Below, in pieces: positions 1 to 6,431 of a DNA stretch of 7,345 bases. Source of the DNA: CAWHOW01 sp050013795. Lineage in GTDB: Bacteria > Bacteroidota > Bacteroidia > Bacteroidales > CG2-30-32-10. Within the stretch, counting starts at the first letter, position 1. Every line of letters begins with the position of its first letter. Below the pieces are notes generated by a model. It was not told where the DNA came from, did not search any database, and saw only the letters and a list, made by a program, of their open reading frames with translations. The position numbers and the translations under genes were made by a program. The stretch spans positions 1 through 7,345 of the forward strand of contig JBEKEO010000158.1 in the NCBI GenBank assembly GCA_050013795.1. Reading direction: 5' to 3'.

Positions 1-40
1 ATATAGGTTTTGTTTTCAAGGAGGAATCAGATATTTAATC

Positions 41-78
41 AGTGCCTAAAGTTTAGAATGCCTAGAGTGCCTAAAGTT
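41..78. repeat. Degenerate direct repeat, 25-bp spacing
   Basis: The 13-mer AGTGCCTAAAGTT occurs exactly at 41-53 and again at 66-78. A partial copy, AATGCCTAG, lies between them at 57-65. The tract is outside any gene. Its style, short CCTAAAG-type words at a fixed spacing, resembles the tracts beside the four-helix-bundle gene near 6400 and 6820, although the sequence is not the same. Function unknown. Confidence 0.6.
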
Positions 79-100
79 AATTTCTTAAAATTTATATTTA

Positions 101-126
101 AACTTTAAGTATTTCATACTTTAGTT
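101..126 (-). terminator. Possible AT-rich terminator after ftsY
   Basis: AAGTAT (107-112) pairs with ATACTT (116-121) across a 3-base loop. An outer AACT/AGTT pairing (101-104 with 123-126) is separated from it by an asymmetric internal loop. Read on the minus strand this lies 22 bases past the ftsY stop and is followed by a T- and A-rich run. It contains almost no G:C pairs, so termination by it is uncertain. Confidence 0.3.
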
Positions 127-147
127 CAATTAAGTACTTTAAAAAAA

Positions 148-1101
148 TCAACCATTGAAAAGGGAATCAACGAATTCTTTCTTATCGAATACCTGAAGGT
201 CTTCCAACCCCTCGCCTACCCCTATATATTTAACCGGAATCTTGAACTGGTCGGATATACCAATAACAACACCACCTTTGGCAGTGCCATCTAATTTGGT
301 AATTGCAAGAGCATTCACTTCAGTGGCAAGTGTAAATTGTTTTGCCTGTTCAAAAGCATTCTGACCTGTAGAAGCATCAAGCACAAGAAGAATTTCGTGA
401 GGTGCATCGGGAATAACCTTGGTCATTACTTTCTTAATCTTAGAAAGCTCGTTCATCAGGTTCACTTTATTATGAAGACGCCCCGCAGTATCAATAATAA
501 CAACATCAGCATTTTTTGATTTTGCAGAAGCAAGCGTATCAAATGCCACAGATGCAGGATCGGCGCCCATTCCCTGCGAAACAATAGGAACACCTACTCT
601 TTCAGCCCAAATCGTTAACTGGTTCACTGCCGCTGCCCTGAATGTATCGGATGCTCCCAGTACAACTGATTTGCCAGCCTTTTTTAACTGGTATGCAAGT
701 TTCCCAATAGTAGTAGTCTTTCCAACACCATTCACTCCTACTACCATTATCACGTAAGGGCCATCCGTTTTTGGAATATCAAATGTGTCATTACTCAGCG
801 TATTTGATTCTTCAAGCAGGGAGCCAATTTCTTCGCGCAATATCCTGTTCAATTCAGAAGTTCCGAGATATTTATCAGCAGCAACACGTTTTTCAATACG
901 TTCAATGATCCTTAAAGTGGTTTCAACGCCAACATCAGATGAAACGAGTATCTCTTCCAGGTTATCAAGCACATCTTCATCTACCTTCGATTTTCCTACG
1001 ATGGCTTTGGAAATCCTGGAGAATACATTCTCTTTGGTCTTGGCAAGGCCTTTATCAAGACTTTCTTTTTTTTCTTTGCTGAATAAACCGAATAAACCCA
1101 T
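148..1101 (-). CDS. ftsY: Signal recognition particle receptor FtsY
   Basis: FtsY is the membrane-associated SRP receptor GTPase. It docks ribosome-nascent chain-SRP complexes at the Sec translocon by forming a heterodimer with Ffh. The 317-residue product has a short basic/acidic N-terminus, a helical N domain to about residue 100, then the SRP-type G domain. In the G domain are the P-loop GVNGVGKTT (122-130), DTFRAAA (152-158), DTAGR (204-208), TKLDGTAKGG (268-277) and the closing GVGEGLEDL (294-302). The long acidic A domain of the E. coli protein is absent, as is common in this phylum. I chose the start at 1101 (MGLFGLFSK) over an in-frame ATG seven codons upstream, because AGGA lies 11 bases before it and family members begin this way. 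It is last in the cluster rpmG-DUF4295-ftsY. Confidence 0.97.
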   Translation of the reverse strand: MGLFGLFSKEKKESLDKGLAKTKENVFSRISKAIVGKSKVDEDVLDNLEEILVSSDVGVETTLRIIERIEKRVAADKYLGTSELNRILREEIGSLLEESNTLSNDTFDIPKTDGPYVIMVVGVNGVGKTTTIGKLAYQLKKAGKSVVLGASDTFRAAAVNQLTIWAERVGVPIVSQGMGADPASVAFDTLASAKSKNADVVIIDTAGRLHNKVNLMNELSKIKKVMTKVIPDAPHEILLVLDASTGQNAFEQAKQFTLATEVNALAITKLDGTAKGGVVIGISDQFKIPVKYIGVGEGLEDLQVFDKKEFVDSLFNG

Positions 1102-1133
1102 TTTAATGTTTTCCTGATGCATTATAAAATCAA

Positions 1134-1164
1134 AAAGCTTTTTTCACGACCGGAAAAAAGCTTT
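1134..1164 (-). terminator. Strong hairpin between DUF4295 gene and ftsY
   Basis: A perfect 12-bp stem, AAAGCTTTTTTC (1134-1145) with GAAAAAAGCTTT (1153-1164), closes a 7-base loop. On the minus strand the distal arm is followed by T-rich sequence (TTTTTGATTTTAT). This is the form of an intrinsic terminator or attenuator placed after the small protein gene and 33 bases before the ftsY start. It may lower ftsY transcription relative to the ribosomal protein genes. No convincing promoter for ftsY is visible after it, so partial read-through is my preferred reading. Confidence 0.6.
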
Positions 1165-1205
1165 CAAATCACAGTAAATACTGAAATATCAATACCGAAG
1201 CAGGA

Positions 1206-1361
1206 TTATTTTTTTGCTAAAAATTCTTTTACCTGATCATTCATAACCATATCTTCCTTGAAAGAATAAGCTCCGGTCTTAGGAGACTTAACCATACGTA
1301 TTACTTTTGCGAAATCTTTTCCGCTTGTAACCTTCATTGATGCAACAACTTTCTTTGCCAT
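1206..1361 (-). CDS. DUF4295-type small basic protein (ribosome-associated)
   Basis: This 51-residue lysine-rich protein begins MAKKVVASMKVTSGKDF and ends KEFLAKK. Sequence and position match the DUF4295 family, a Bacteroidota protein encoded beside rpmG. From memory, a Bacteroidota-specific large-subunit ribosomal protein (named bL38) has been described from a Flavobacterium ribosome and may be this protein; I cannot verify that here. The ATG at 1361 lies only 8 bases after the rpmG stop codon, so the two are surely cotranscribed. The composition (many Lys, no Cys, no membrane segment) fits an RNA-binding protein. A strong hairpin follows downstream. Confidence 0.88.
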   Translation of the reverse strand: MAKKVVASMKVTSGKDFAKVIRMVKSPKTGAYSFKEDMVMNDQVKEFLAKK

Positions 1362-1369
1362 GGTATTAC

Positions 1370-1558
1370 TTATTTAATTTCTTTGTGAACAGTCATTTTC
1401 TTTAAAATAGGGTTGTATTTTTTCAACTCCAGCCTTTCAGGGGTATTCTTTTTGTTTTTTGTGGTAATATACCTTGAAGTACCCGGTAAGCCCGTTGCTT
1501 TATGTTCAGTACATTCCAATATTACCTGTCCCCTGGCTTCTTTACTTTTCTTTGCCAT
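1370..1558 (-). CDS. rpmG: Large ribosomal subunit protein bL33
   Basis: bL33 is a small component of the 50S subunit near the E site. The 62-residue product carries the family core: VILECTEHK (about 12-20), SRYITTKNKKNTPERLELKKYNP and a HKEIK end. It has a single cysteine (in LECTEH) rather than two CxxC pairs, so it is the zinc-free form. The start at 1558 (MAKKSKEARG) is preferred over an in-frame ATG eight codons upstream, because that upstream ATG lies about where the predicted transcript begins. It is the first gene of its cluster here. The bL28 gene (rpmB), which usually precedes rpmG in Bacteroidota, is not present. Confidence 0.96.
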   Translation of the reverse strand: MAKKSKEARGQVILECTEHKATGLPGTSRYITTKNKKNTPERLELKKYNPILKKMTVHKEIK

Positions 1559-1579
1559 TTCTTTTAATTTTAAGAGGTG

Positions 1580-1610
1580 CAAAATTATAAACTTTTTTCA
1601 TAAAAGCCAA
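1580..1610 (-). promoter_or_regulatory. Bacteroidota-type promoter for rpmG cluster
   Basis: On the minus strand TTG (1610-1608) is followed after 20 bases by TAATTTTG (1587-1580), matching the TTG / TAnnTTTG consensus of the Bacteroidota housekeeping sigma factor. The predicted start leaves a leader of about 15 bases before the rpmG ATG at 1558. That leader is A-rich with no good Shine-Dalgarno sequence. It fires away from the xerD gene. Confidence 0.65.
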
Positions 1611-1661
1611 CAAAACTTGAAAAAAATTACATTTTTAATCATTATAAACTGATTTTTAGGC

Positions 1662-1669
1662 TACTTTTG
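1662..1669 (+). promoter_or_regulatory. -7 promoter element for xerD
   Basis: TACTTTTG fits the TAnnTTTG consensus and ends 13 bases before the xerD ATG at 1683, so the mRNA leader would be only several bases long. No clear TTG is found at the expected distance upstream, so the call rests on the -7 element alone. Confidence 0.45.
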
Positions 1670-1682
1670 AATCACAAACGCT

Positions 1683-2618
1683 ATGCTCTGGCAATCGTAT
1701 ATAAAAGGTTTTAAAGCTTTTCTGCAACTGGAAAAATCGCTTTCACCCAATTCGGTGGAAGCATACCTGCATGATGTGGAGAAATTAACACAATATCTTG
1801 AATATAAACTGTTGCAACCCGCTCCCGATAAAATTGACATCCACCAGTTACAGGATTTTGTTAAATGGGTAAATGAGCTGGGCATGAGCGCCCGTACCCA
1901 AGCAAGGGTTATTTCGGGAATCAAGGCATTCTACAAGTATCTTATCATGGAGGATATAATTAAAGTAAATCCTACCGAGCTTCTTGAATCGCCTAAACTT
2001 GGCAGGAAACTCCCCGACACCCTGAGTGTGGAAGAAATAGACCGACTGATTTCAGCCATAGATTTAAGCAAACCCGAAGGACAACGGAATAAAGCTATGC
2101 TGGAAACGCTTTATAGTTCGGGTTTGCGTATATCGGAACTCATTAACCTTCGGATTACAAACCTATTCTTTAAAGAAGGATATATAAAGATAATAGGCAA
2201 AGGCGATAAAGAACGTATAGTTCCTATTGGCAGGATAGCAATTAAATATATTAAAATATACGCAGAGGATGTAAGGGTTCATGTAAAGATAAAAAAAGGC
2301 AGCGAAGATATTTTATTCCTGAATCGCAGGGGTAGCAAGCTTACGCGGAATATGATGTTCATGATAATTAAAGGGCTTGCTTTAAAAATAGGACTTAAAA
2401 AGAGTATCAGTCCGCATACCTTCAGGCATTCGTTTGCCACGCATTTAATCGAGGGGGGCGCCGACCTGCGTGCTGTGCAGGAAATGCTGGGTCATGAATC
2501 AATTACAACTACCGAAATATATTTGCATATAGACAGGGAATACCTCAGGGATACTATTATGCAGTTTCACCCGAGGGAGATGGATGGCGGTTCTAAACAT
2601 CATGAAACTCAATCGTAA
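1683..2618 (+). CDS. xerD: Site-specific tyrosine recombinase, XerD-like
   Basis: Xer recombinases resolve chromosome dimers at the dif site near the terminus. The 311-residue protein has an N-terminal SAM-like core-binding domain (about 1-105), then the catalytic domain. All catalytic residues are present: R149 (SSGLRISEL), K173 (GKGDKER), H245 and R248 (HTFRHSFATHL), H271 (LGHESITTTEIY) and the nucleophile Y280. Each is one position after the E. coli XerD residue as I recall it, so there are no domain insertions. This supports a housekeeping XerD over an integrase, and no integron or phage genes are nearby. XerC-like function cannot be excluded from sequence alone. Its last 26 bases, encoding a loose HHETQS end, overlap the convergent mtaB gene. 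Confidence 0.9.
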   Translation: MLWQSYIKGFKAFLQLEKSLSPNSVEAYLHDVEKLTQYLEYKLLQPAPDKIDIHQLQDFVKWVNELGMSARTQARVISGIKAFYKYLIMEDIIKVNPTELLESPKLGRKLPDTLSVEEIDRLISAIDLSKPEGQRNKAMLETLYSSGLRISELINLRITNLFFKEGYIKIIGKGDKERIVPIGRIAIKYIKIYAEDVRVHVKIKKGSEDILFLNRRGSKLTRNMMFMIIKGLALKIGLKKSISPHTFRHSFATHLIEGGADLRAVQEMLGHESITTTEIYLHIDREYLRDTIMQFHPREMDGGSKHHETQS

Positions 2619-3888
2619 ATACTCCATCCTTATCAATTCTTTTAAGCTTTACTTTTCTAACCTTGTTAATCAGGTTATCATCAAAAGGAGTCTTTACTTT
2701 GATGTAATTCTCGGTAAAACCGAACATCATCCCTTTTTCATTATCCGACTCAAAGAGAACTGATCTTTCTTTTCCTTCATTTTCTTTATAAAAAACTTGC
2801 TTCTTCTTTTCTGATAAGGCAAGCATTCGCTGACTTCTTTTTGTTCTTTCAATATTGGGAACAATATCAGTTAAAGTAACAGCATGTGTCCTTTCCCTTT
2901 CAGAGTAGGTGAATACATGCATATACGATACGGGAGAACTTACAAGATATTGGTAACATTCTTCAAAATCATTATCTGTTTCACCGGGAAAGCCTACTAT
3001 CAGGTCGATGGCGATGCAACAATCAGGAATAAGTTCCTTGATTTTTGTAATTCTTTCATTGAAAAGTGAAACATTGTATCTCCTTTTCATCGCATTCAAC
3101 ACTTTATCAGATGCCGATTGCAAAGGGATATGGAAATGCGGCAGGAACTTCTTTGAAGATGCAACAAAAGCTATAATATCATCAGTTAGCAGATTGGGTT
3201 CGATGGAAGAGATGCGGATGCGCTCTATTCCTTCAATATTATCAAACTGTTTAAGCAGGTCGATAAATTGTTCATTGTTCTTTCGCCCGAAATCGCCAAC
3301 ATTAACTCCTGTCAATATCATTTCCTTTACACCGCTAGCGGCAATCTCTGTAGCAATGCTTAAGGTACGATCAATGGTATCGCTCCGGCTTCTCCCCCTT
3401 GCCAGTGGAACGGTGCAATAAGAACAAAAATAATCACAGCCATCTTGTATCTTAAAGAATGAACGTGTCCTGTCGCTACTCGAATAGGAAGGAATGAACT
3501 GTTCGTTTAAACTGTTCTGCTGACTTTCGGAAATCGAATAATTTTCATTATTAATGATCAGTGGCAATGAGAATTTCTCGGAATTGCCAAGCACGATATC
3601 GGCACCTTTTATAGTATGTATCTCGCCGGGACTGAGTTCGGAATAGCAACCCACAACAGCTACAATTGATTCGGGATATCTTTTCTTGAATTTGGTAATG
3701 GCTGCCCTTGATTTCTTTTCGGCTTTGCCTGTAACAGCACAGGTGTTTATTACATATATATCGGCATGTTCTTTATAATCTACAATTTCGAAATTATCAG
3801 CAGGGAATTGCCTTGAAATCTGCGAAGATTCGGAGAAATTAAGCTTGCACCCAAGCGTATAAAAGGCAACTCTTTTCTTTTCAGCCAT
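2593..3888 (-). CDS. mtaB: tRNA t6A37 methylthiotransferase MtaB
   Basis: MtaB is a radical SAM enzyme with two [4Fe-4S] clusters. It adds a methylthio group to N6-threonylcarbamoyladenosine-37 in tRNAs reading ANN codons. In this 431-residue protein the N-terminal domain has cluster cysteines C14 (TLGCKLN), C50 (NTCAVT) and C81 (GCYSE). The radical SAM motif is C151-x3-C155-x2-C158 in DGCDYFCSYC. PLQSASDKVL and VGFPGETDNDFE complete the core, and a TRAM-like RNA-binding domain occupies roughly 370-431. The TLGCKLN/NTCAVT signature separates it from MiaB and RimO. I start it at MAEKKRVAF (3888), since the upstream in-frame ATG at 3912 lies ahead of the -7 promoter element and would not be transcribed. 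Its end overlaps xerD. Confidence 0.93.
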   Translation of the reverse strand: MAEKKRVAFYTLGCKLNFSESSQISRQFPADNFEIVDYKEHADIYVINTCAVTGKAEKKSRAAITKFKKRYPESIVAVVGCYSELSPGEIHTIKGADIVLGNSEKFSLPLIINNENYSISESQQNSLNEQFIPSYSSSDRTRSFFKIQDGCDYFCSYCTVPLARGRSRSDTIDRTLSIATEIAASGVKEMILTGVNVGDFGRKNNEQFIDLLKQFDNIEGIERIRISSIEPNLLTDDIIAFVASSKKFLPHFHIPLQSASDKVLNAMKRRYNVSLFNERITKIKELIPDCCIAIDLIVGFPGETDNDFEECYQYLVSSPVSYMHVFTYSERERTHAVTLTDIVPNIERTKRSQRMLALSEKKKQVFYKENEGKERSVLFESDNEKGMMFGFTENYIKVKTPFDDNLINKVRKVKLKRIDKDGVFTIEFHDV

Positions 3889-3895
3889 AGCGCTG

Positions 3896-3903
3896 CAAAT
3901 ATA
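3896..3903 (-). promoter_or_regulatory. -7 promoter element for mtaB, near-leaderless
   Basis: On the minus strand TATATTTG matches TAnnTTTG exactly and ends only 7 bases before the mtaB ATG (3888). Transcription would begin at or within a few bases of the start codon. The region about 18-19 bases further upstream reads ATTCTTT rather than a clear TTG, so the -33 element is weak. Confidence 0.55.
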
Positions 3904-3969
3904 GTTATTCAAGCTGAAAAAGAATTTTCAGTGCTATTAAACCTTATCCGCAAAGAAATCTATTGAGAC

Positions 3970-3999
3970 TTGACATTTAAATAAATATTTATAGTTTTG
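3970..3999 (+). promoter_or_regulatory. Bacteroidota-type promoter for arcC
   Basis: TTGACA (3970-3975) and TAGTTTTG (3992-3999) are separated by exactly 19 bases counted from TTG, a near-ideal Bacteroidota promoter. The predicted start near 4005 gives a leader of about 28 bases with no Shine-Dalgarno sequence before the ATG at 4033. No operator-like dyad stands out. Confidence 0.75.
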
Positions 4000-4032
4000 C
4001 TCCCTCTACTAAAAACCCAAATCTATTTATCT

Positions 4033-4977
4033 ATGAAAAAACTAGCAGTTGTAGCCTTCGGAGGCAATGCATTATTAAGAGGAGACCAGAAAGGTACTAT
4101 TGACGAACAGGAAAAAAATGCTTCCGACACCTGCATGAGTCTTCTTGAACTTATTAAAAACGATTACAATATTGTTATCACTCATGGCAATGGCCCGCAA
4201 GTTGGCAATATATTACTTCAGAATATTGCAGGCGCCAAAGTATATGGCCTGCCCGAAATGCCACTTGATATTTGCGGTTCGTTTTCGCAAGGCTTCATTG
4301 GTTATATGATTGAACAACAGCTCAGGAATATACTGGAAGAAAGAGGAATGGATCGCGATGTAATAACCATTGTTACTCAAGTGTTGGTTGATAAAGATGA
4401 CCCTGCTTTTTCCAAACCTACAAAACCAATAGGTCCCTATTATTCAAAAGAAGAAGCTGATAAAATGACTGCCGAGAATGGGTCTGTATTTGCTGAAGAT
4501 CCAAAAGGCAGAGGATGGAGAAAAGTAGTGGCATCACCAAAACCTAAAGTAATAGGTAACAGGAAATCCATTGAAAAACTGGCGCGCGACGGACAGATAG
4601 TTATTTCTGTTGGTGGCGGCGGCATACCTGTTTATTACAAACGCCCCAATTTCCTTGAAGGAATTGATGCCGTTATTGACAAAGACCTTGCTTCGGCTTT
4701 GCTGGCCGCACAAATAAATGCCGACGAGTTTTATATACTTACTGATGTCCCTAAAGTATGCATCAACTTTAACAAGCCCGACGAAAAGAAACTAGACAAG
4801 CTTACTGTAGCCGATGCTAAAAAATATATGGAAGAAAAGCAGTTTGCCGAAGGCAGTATGGCTCCTAAAATAAGGGCTGCCATACAGTTTGTTGAACATA
4901 GCGGGAAATCTGCTATAATCACCGAAGCAGGACAACTGGGAAATCCTTCCTGCGGAACAAGAATTGTACTAAAATAA
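4033..4977 (+). CDS. arcC: Carbamate kinase
   Basis: Carbamate kinase reversibly transfers phosphate between ADP/ATP and carbamoyl phosphate/carbamate, usually to harvest ATP from carbamoyl phosphate. The 314-residue cytoplasmic protein is full length for the amino acid kinase fold. Motifs are FGGNALLRG (9-17), THGNGPQVGNI (50-60), KPTKPIGPYY (128-137), SVGGGGIPV (192-200), VIDKDLASALLA (214-225), LTDVPKV (236-242) and the closing GSMAPKIRAA (274-283). The start MKKLAVVAFGG is chosen because a further upstream TTG in frame is part of the promoter -7 element. No arginine deiminase or ornithine carbamoyltransferase gene is in view; instead it converges on pyrBI, which uses carbamoyl phosphate. 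It has its own promoter, so cotranscription with a catabolic operon is not suggested upstream. Confidence 0.95.
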   Translation: MKKLAVVAFGGNALLRGDQKGTIDEQEKNASDTCMSLLELIKNDYNIVITHGNGPQVGNILLQNIAGAKVYGLPEMPLDICGSFSQGFIGYMIEQQLRNILEERGMDRDVITIVTQVLVDKDDPAFSKPTKPIGPYYSKEEADKMTAENGSVFAEDPKGRGWRKVVASPKPKVIGNRKSIEKLARDGQIVISVGGGGIPVYYKRPNFLEGIDAVIDKDLASALLAAQINADEFYILTDVPKVCINFNKPDEKKLDKLTVADAKKYMEEKQFAEGSMAPKIRAAIQFVEHSGKSAIITEAGQLGNPSCGTRIVLK

Positions 4978-4985
4978 TTCCAAAA

Positions 4986-5001
4986 CCTTTTAAGAAAAAG
5001 G
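4986..5001. terminator. Bidirectional terminator between arcC and pyrI
   Basis: CCTTTT (4986-4991) pairs with AAAAGG (4996-5001) across the loop AAGA. On the plus strand GAATTCTTTTATTT follows. On the minus strand TTTTGG follows, so it can serve both convergent genes. An alternative outer pairing, AATTCC (4976-4981) with GGAATT (5000-5005), competes for the same GG. The 3' end of the pyrI stop codon is 7 bases from the hairpin. The stem is short, so strength is uncertain. Confidence 0.5.
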
Positions 5002-5008
5002 AATTCTT

Positions 5009-5470
5009 TTATTTGAAATTCATATTCTTCTTATCTGTGATCTTCTCGCAATAATGGCAGCGTAGCTTTACGTCGCTTTTATCAATCACCGTGAATTTTG
5101 TATTCACCTTTTCGTGGTTAGTGATGCAGTTAGGATTGAAGCATTTTACAATATCCTGAATGTTATCGGGTAATTTCACCACTTCCTTGCTTATCACTTT
5201 ATAGTCCTTAATCACAATTAGAGTAGCATTGGGGGCAACAAGAGCGATCTTATTAATCTCATTCTTTTTAAAGAACTTGTTACCTACCTTAACAATTCCT
5301 TTTTTACCATACTTTTTGCTTTCAAGATTGGTTCCGAAAAGAACCATATCGTTTGAATCTTCAAGATGTAATATCTTGATTACCTGGAAAACACTTTTTG
5401 GTGGAATATGGTCTATAACCGTACCGTTCTCGATAGCGGTTACTTTAAATTCTTTTAAATCTGCTGTCAT
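5009..5470 (-). CDS. pyrI: Aspartate carbamoyltransferase regulatory chain
   Basis: PyrI has no catalytic activity. It binds nucleotide effectors and links two PyrB trimers in the ATCase dodecamer, giving feedback control of pyrimidine synthesis. The 153-residue protein has an N-terminal nucleotide-binding domain (about 1-100, with IENGTVIDHIP near 13-23) and a C-terminal zinc domain. The zinc ligands C110, C115, C138 and C141 are all present (KCFNPNC and RCHYC), with spacing very close to E. coli. Its ATG overlaps the pyrB stop as ATGA, so translation is coupled, as expected for subunits needed in equal amounts. Whether effectors inhibit or activate cannot be told from sequence. Confidence 0.96.
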   Translation of the reverse strand: MTADLKEFKVTAIENGTVIDHIPPKSVFQVIKILHLEDSNDMVLFGTNLESKKYGKKGIVKVGNKFFKKNEINKIALVAPNATLIVIKDYKVISKEVVKLPDNIQDIVKCFNPNCITNHEKVNTKFTVIDKSDVKLRCHYCEKITDKKNMNFK

Positions 5471-6375
5471 TTTAATCCGAGTATTGAAGTTAATAATGCC
5501 TGTCTTACATATACGCCGTTAAGCGCCTGCTGGAAATAATATGCACGCTTGTTGTCGTCCACATCTTCGTCAATCTCATTTACTCTGGGTAGTGGGTGCA
5601 TGATCTTAAGATTGCTCTTTGTTTTCTGAAGCATGTCGTTCCTCAGCACATAGGAGTTCTTTATCTTTTCATATTCCATAGGGTCGGAGAAACGTTCTTT
5701 CTGTATCCTTGTCATGTAAAGGATATCAACTTTTGGAATCACTTCATCCAGTTCGGTGTATTGGAAATATTCAAGGTTCTTTTCCTTAATATGCATCTTC
5801 ACTGAGCTTGGAAGTTTTAGTTCTGTTGGCGATACCAAATGGAATGTACTGTTGAACTGGCATAATGCCTGAACAAGAGAATGCACTGTCCTGCCGTATT
5901 TCAAGTCGCCGACAAAAGCAATATTCAAGCCATCCAGCTTGCCCTGTGTTTTCCTGATAGAATAAAGATCTAACAGGCATTGCGTGGGATGCTGGTTTGC
6001 TCCGTCGCCGGCATTGATGATAGGCACTTTAGATACTTCACTTGCAAAGCGTGCAGAGCCTTCTTTAGGATGGCGCATTACAATCACATCCGAATAATTG
6101 GCAACAGTCATAATAGTGTCGCGCAATGATTCACCTTTCTGCACACTTGTACTTGACGTATCGGAAAATCCGATAATCTTTCCGCCCAGGTATGAAGCAG
6201 CGCTTTCAAAACTTAGGCGCGTACGTGTAGATGGCTCGAAGAATAACGTTGCAACAACATAATTCTCCAGCAAGCGTTGCCGCGGATTCTTTTCAAAATC
6301 TTCGGCAATGTCGAGCACATGGATCTGCTGCTCCTTTGTGTAGTCGTTAATAGATATCAGGCTTTTGTTTTTCAT
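5467..6375 (-). CDS. pyrB: Aspartate carbamoyltransferase catalytic chain
   Basis: PyrB condenses carbamoyl phosphate with aspartate to N-carbamoylaspartate, the committed step of pyrimidine synthesis. The 302-residue chain shows the carbamoyl phosphate site STRTR (49-53), the partner loop SVQKGES with K80, and R101 in MRHPKEG. It also has H129/Q132 in QHPTQ, R162, the aspartate-binding R223 in MTRIQKERF and P261-L262 in HPLPR. This is the complete active-site set and the usual length. It is the first gene of pyrBI, in a 4-base ATGA overlap with pyrI. The 56 bases upstream consist of degenerate repeat sequence next to the four-helix-bundle gene. No recognisable promoter, Shine-Dalgarno sequence or attenuator is seen there, so its transcription may come from farther upstream. 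Confidence 0.97.
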   Translation of the reverse strand: MKNKSLISINDYTKEQQIHVLDIAEDFEKNPRQRLLENYVVATLFFEPSTRTRLSFESAASYLGGKIIGFSDTSSTSVQKGESLRDTIMTVANYSDVIVMRHPKEGSARFASEVSKVPIINAGDGANQHPTQCLLDLYSIRKTQGKLDGLNIAFVGDLKYGRTVHSLVQALCQFNSTFHLVSPTELKLPSSVKMHIKEKNLEYFQYTELDEVIPKVDILYMTRIQKERFSDPMEYEKIKNSYVLRNDMLQKTKSNLKIMHPLPRVNEIDEDVDDNKRAYYFQQALNGVYVRQALLTSILGLK

Positions 6376-6388
6376 ATATTAGGGGTTT

Positions 6389-6428
6389 AGGTTTAAGGTT
6401 TTTAGGCTGAAGGAGTATGGGCTAAAGG
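6389..6428. repeat. 15-bp-period degenerate repeats, pyrB side
   Basis: Three related 10-mers start exactly 15 bases apart: AGGTTTAAGG (6389), AGGCTGAAGG (6404) and GGGCTAAAGG (6419). They fill the gap between pyrB and the end of the four-helix-bundle gene. TAGGCTGAAGG at 6403-6413 is the reverse complement, with one mismatch in 11, of the CCTTCAGTCTA units on the other side of that gene. Confidence 0.7.
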
Positions 6429-6431
6429 AAA

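Larger units (their letters stand above)
1..147. other. Intergenic region downstream of ftsY
   Basis: No gene can be supported here. The stretch holds degenerate direct repeats (41-78) and a very AT-rich segment with an imperfect inverted repeat (101-126). One plus-strand frame, positions 3-38, reads IGFVFKEESDI and then TAA. It could be the last residues of a gene lying before the window and convergent with ftsY, but eleven residues are too few to call. AAGGAGG at 18-24 resembles a Shine-Dalgarno site but no start codon with an open frame follows it. Confidence 0.6.

Noticed and set aside
18..24. AAGGAGG, a perfect Shine-Dalgarno-like site.
   Set aside because: No start codon with an open frame follows at a suitable distance, and genes here rarely use strong Shine-Dalgarno sites.
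3..38. Possible C-terminal end of a plus-strand gene (IGFVFKEESDI then stop).
   Set aside because: Only eleven residues are visible, and an open frame of this length at a window edge occurs readily by chance.
1102..1122. An upstream in-frame ATG adding seven residues (MHQENIK) to FtsY.
   Set aside because: The inner ATG at 1101 has an AGGA site upstream and matches the usual MGLFGLF-type start; the extra codons include that site.
3008..3421. Plus-strand open frame of 137 codons inside mtaB.
   Set aside because: It is the antisense shadow of the radical SAM domain of MtaB, with no promoter or start signal of its own.
3889..3912. An upstream ATG that would add MNNYICSA to MtaB.
   Set aside because: It lies upstream of the -7 element at 3896-3903, so it would not be in the mRNA, and the added residues are not family-like.
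3997..4032. An upstream TTG that would extend carbamate kinase by 12 residues.
   Set aside because: The TTG is part of the promoter -7 element TAGTTTTG; the family begins at MKKLAVVAFGG.
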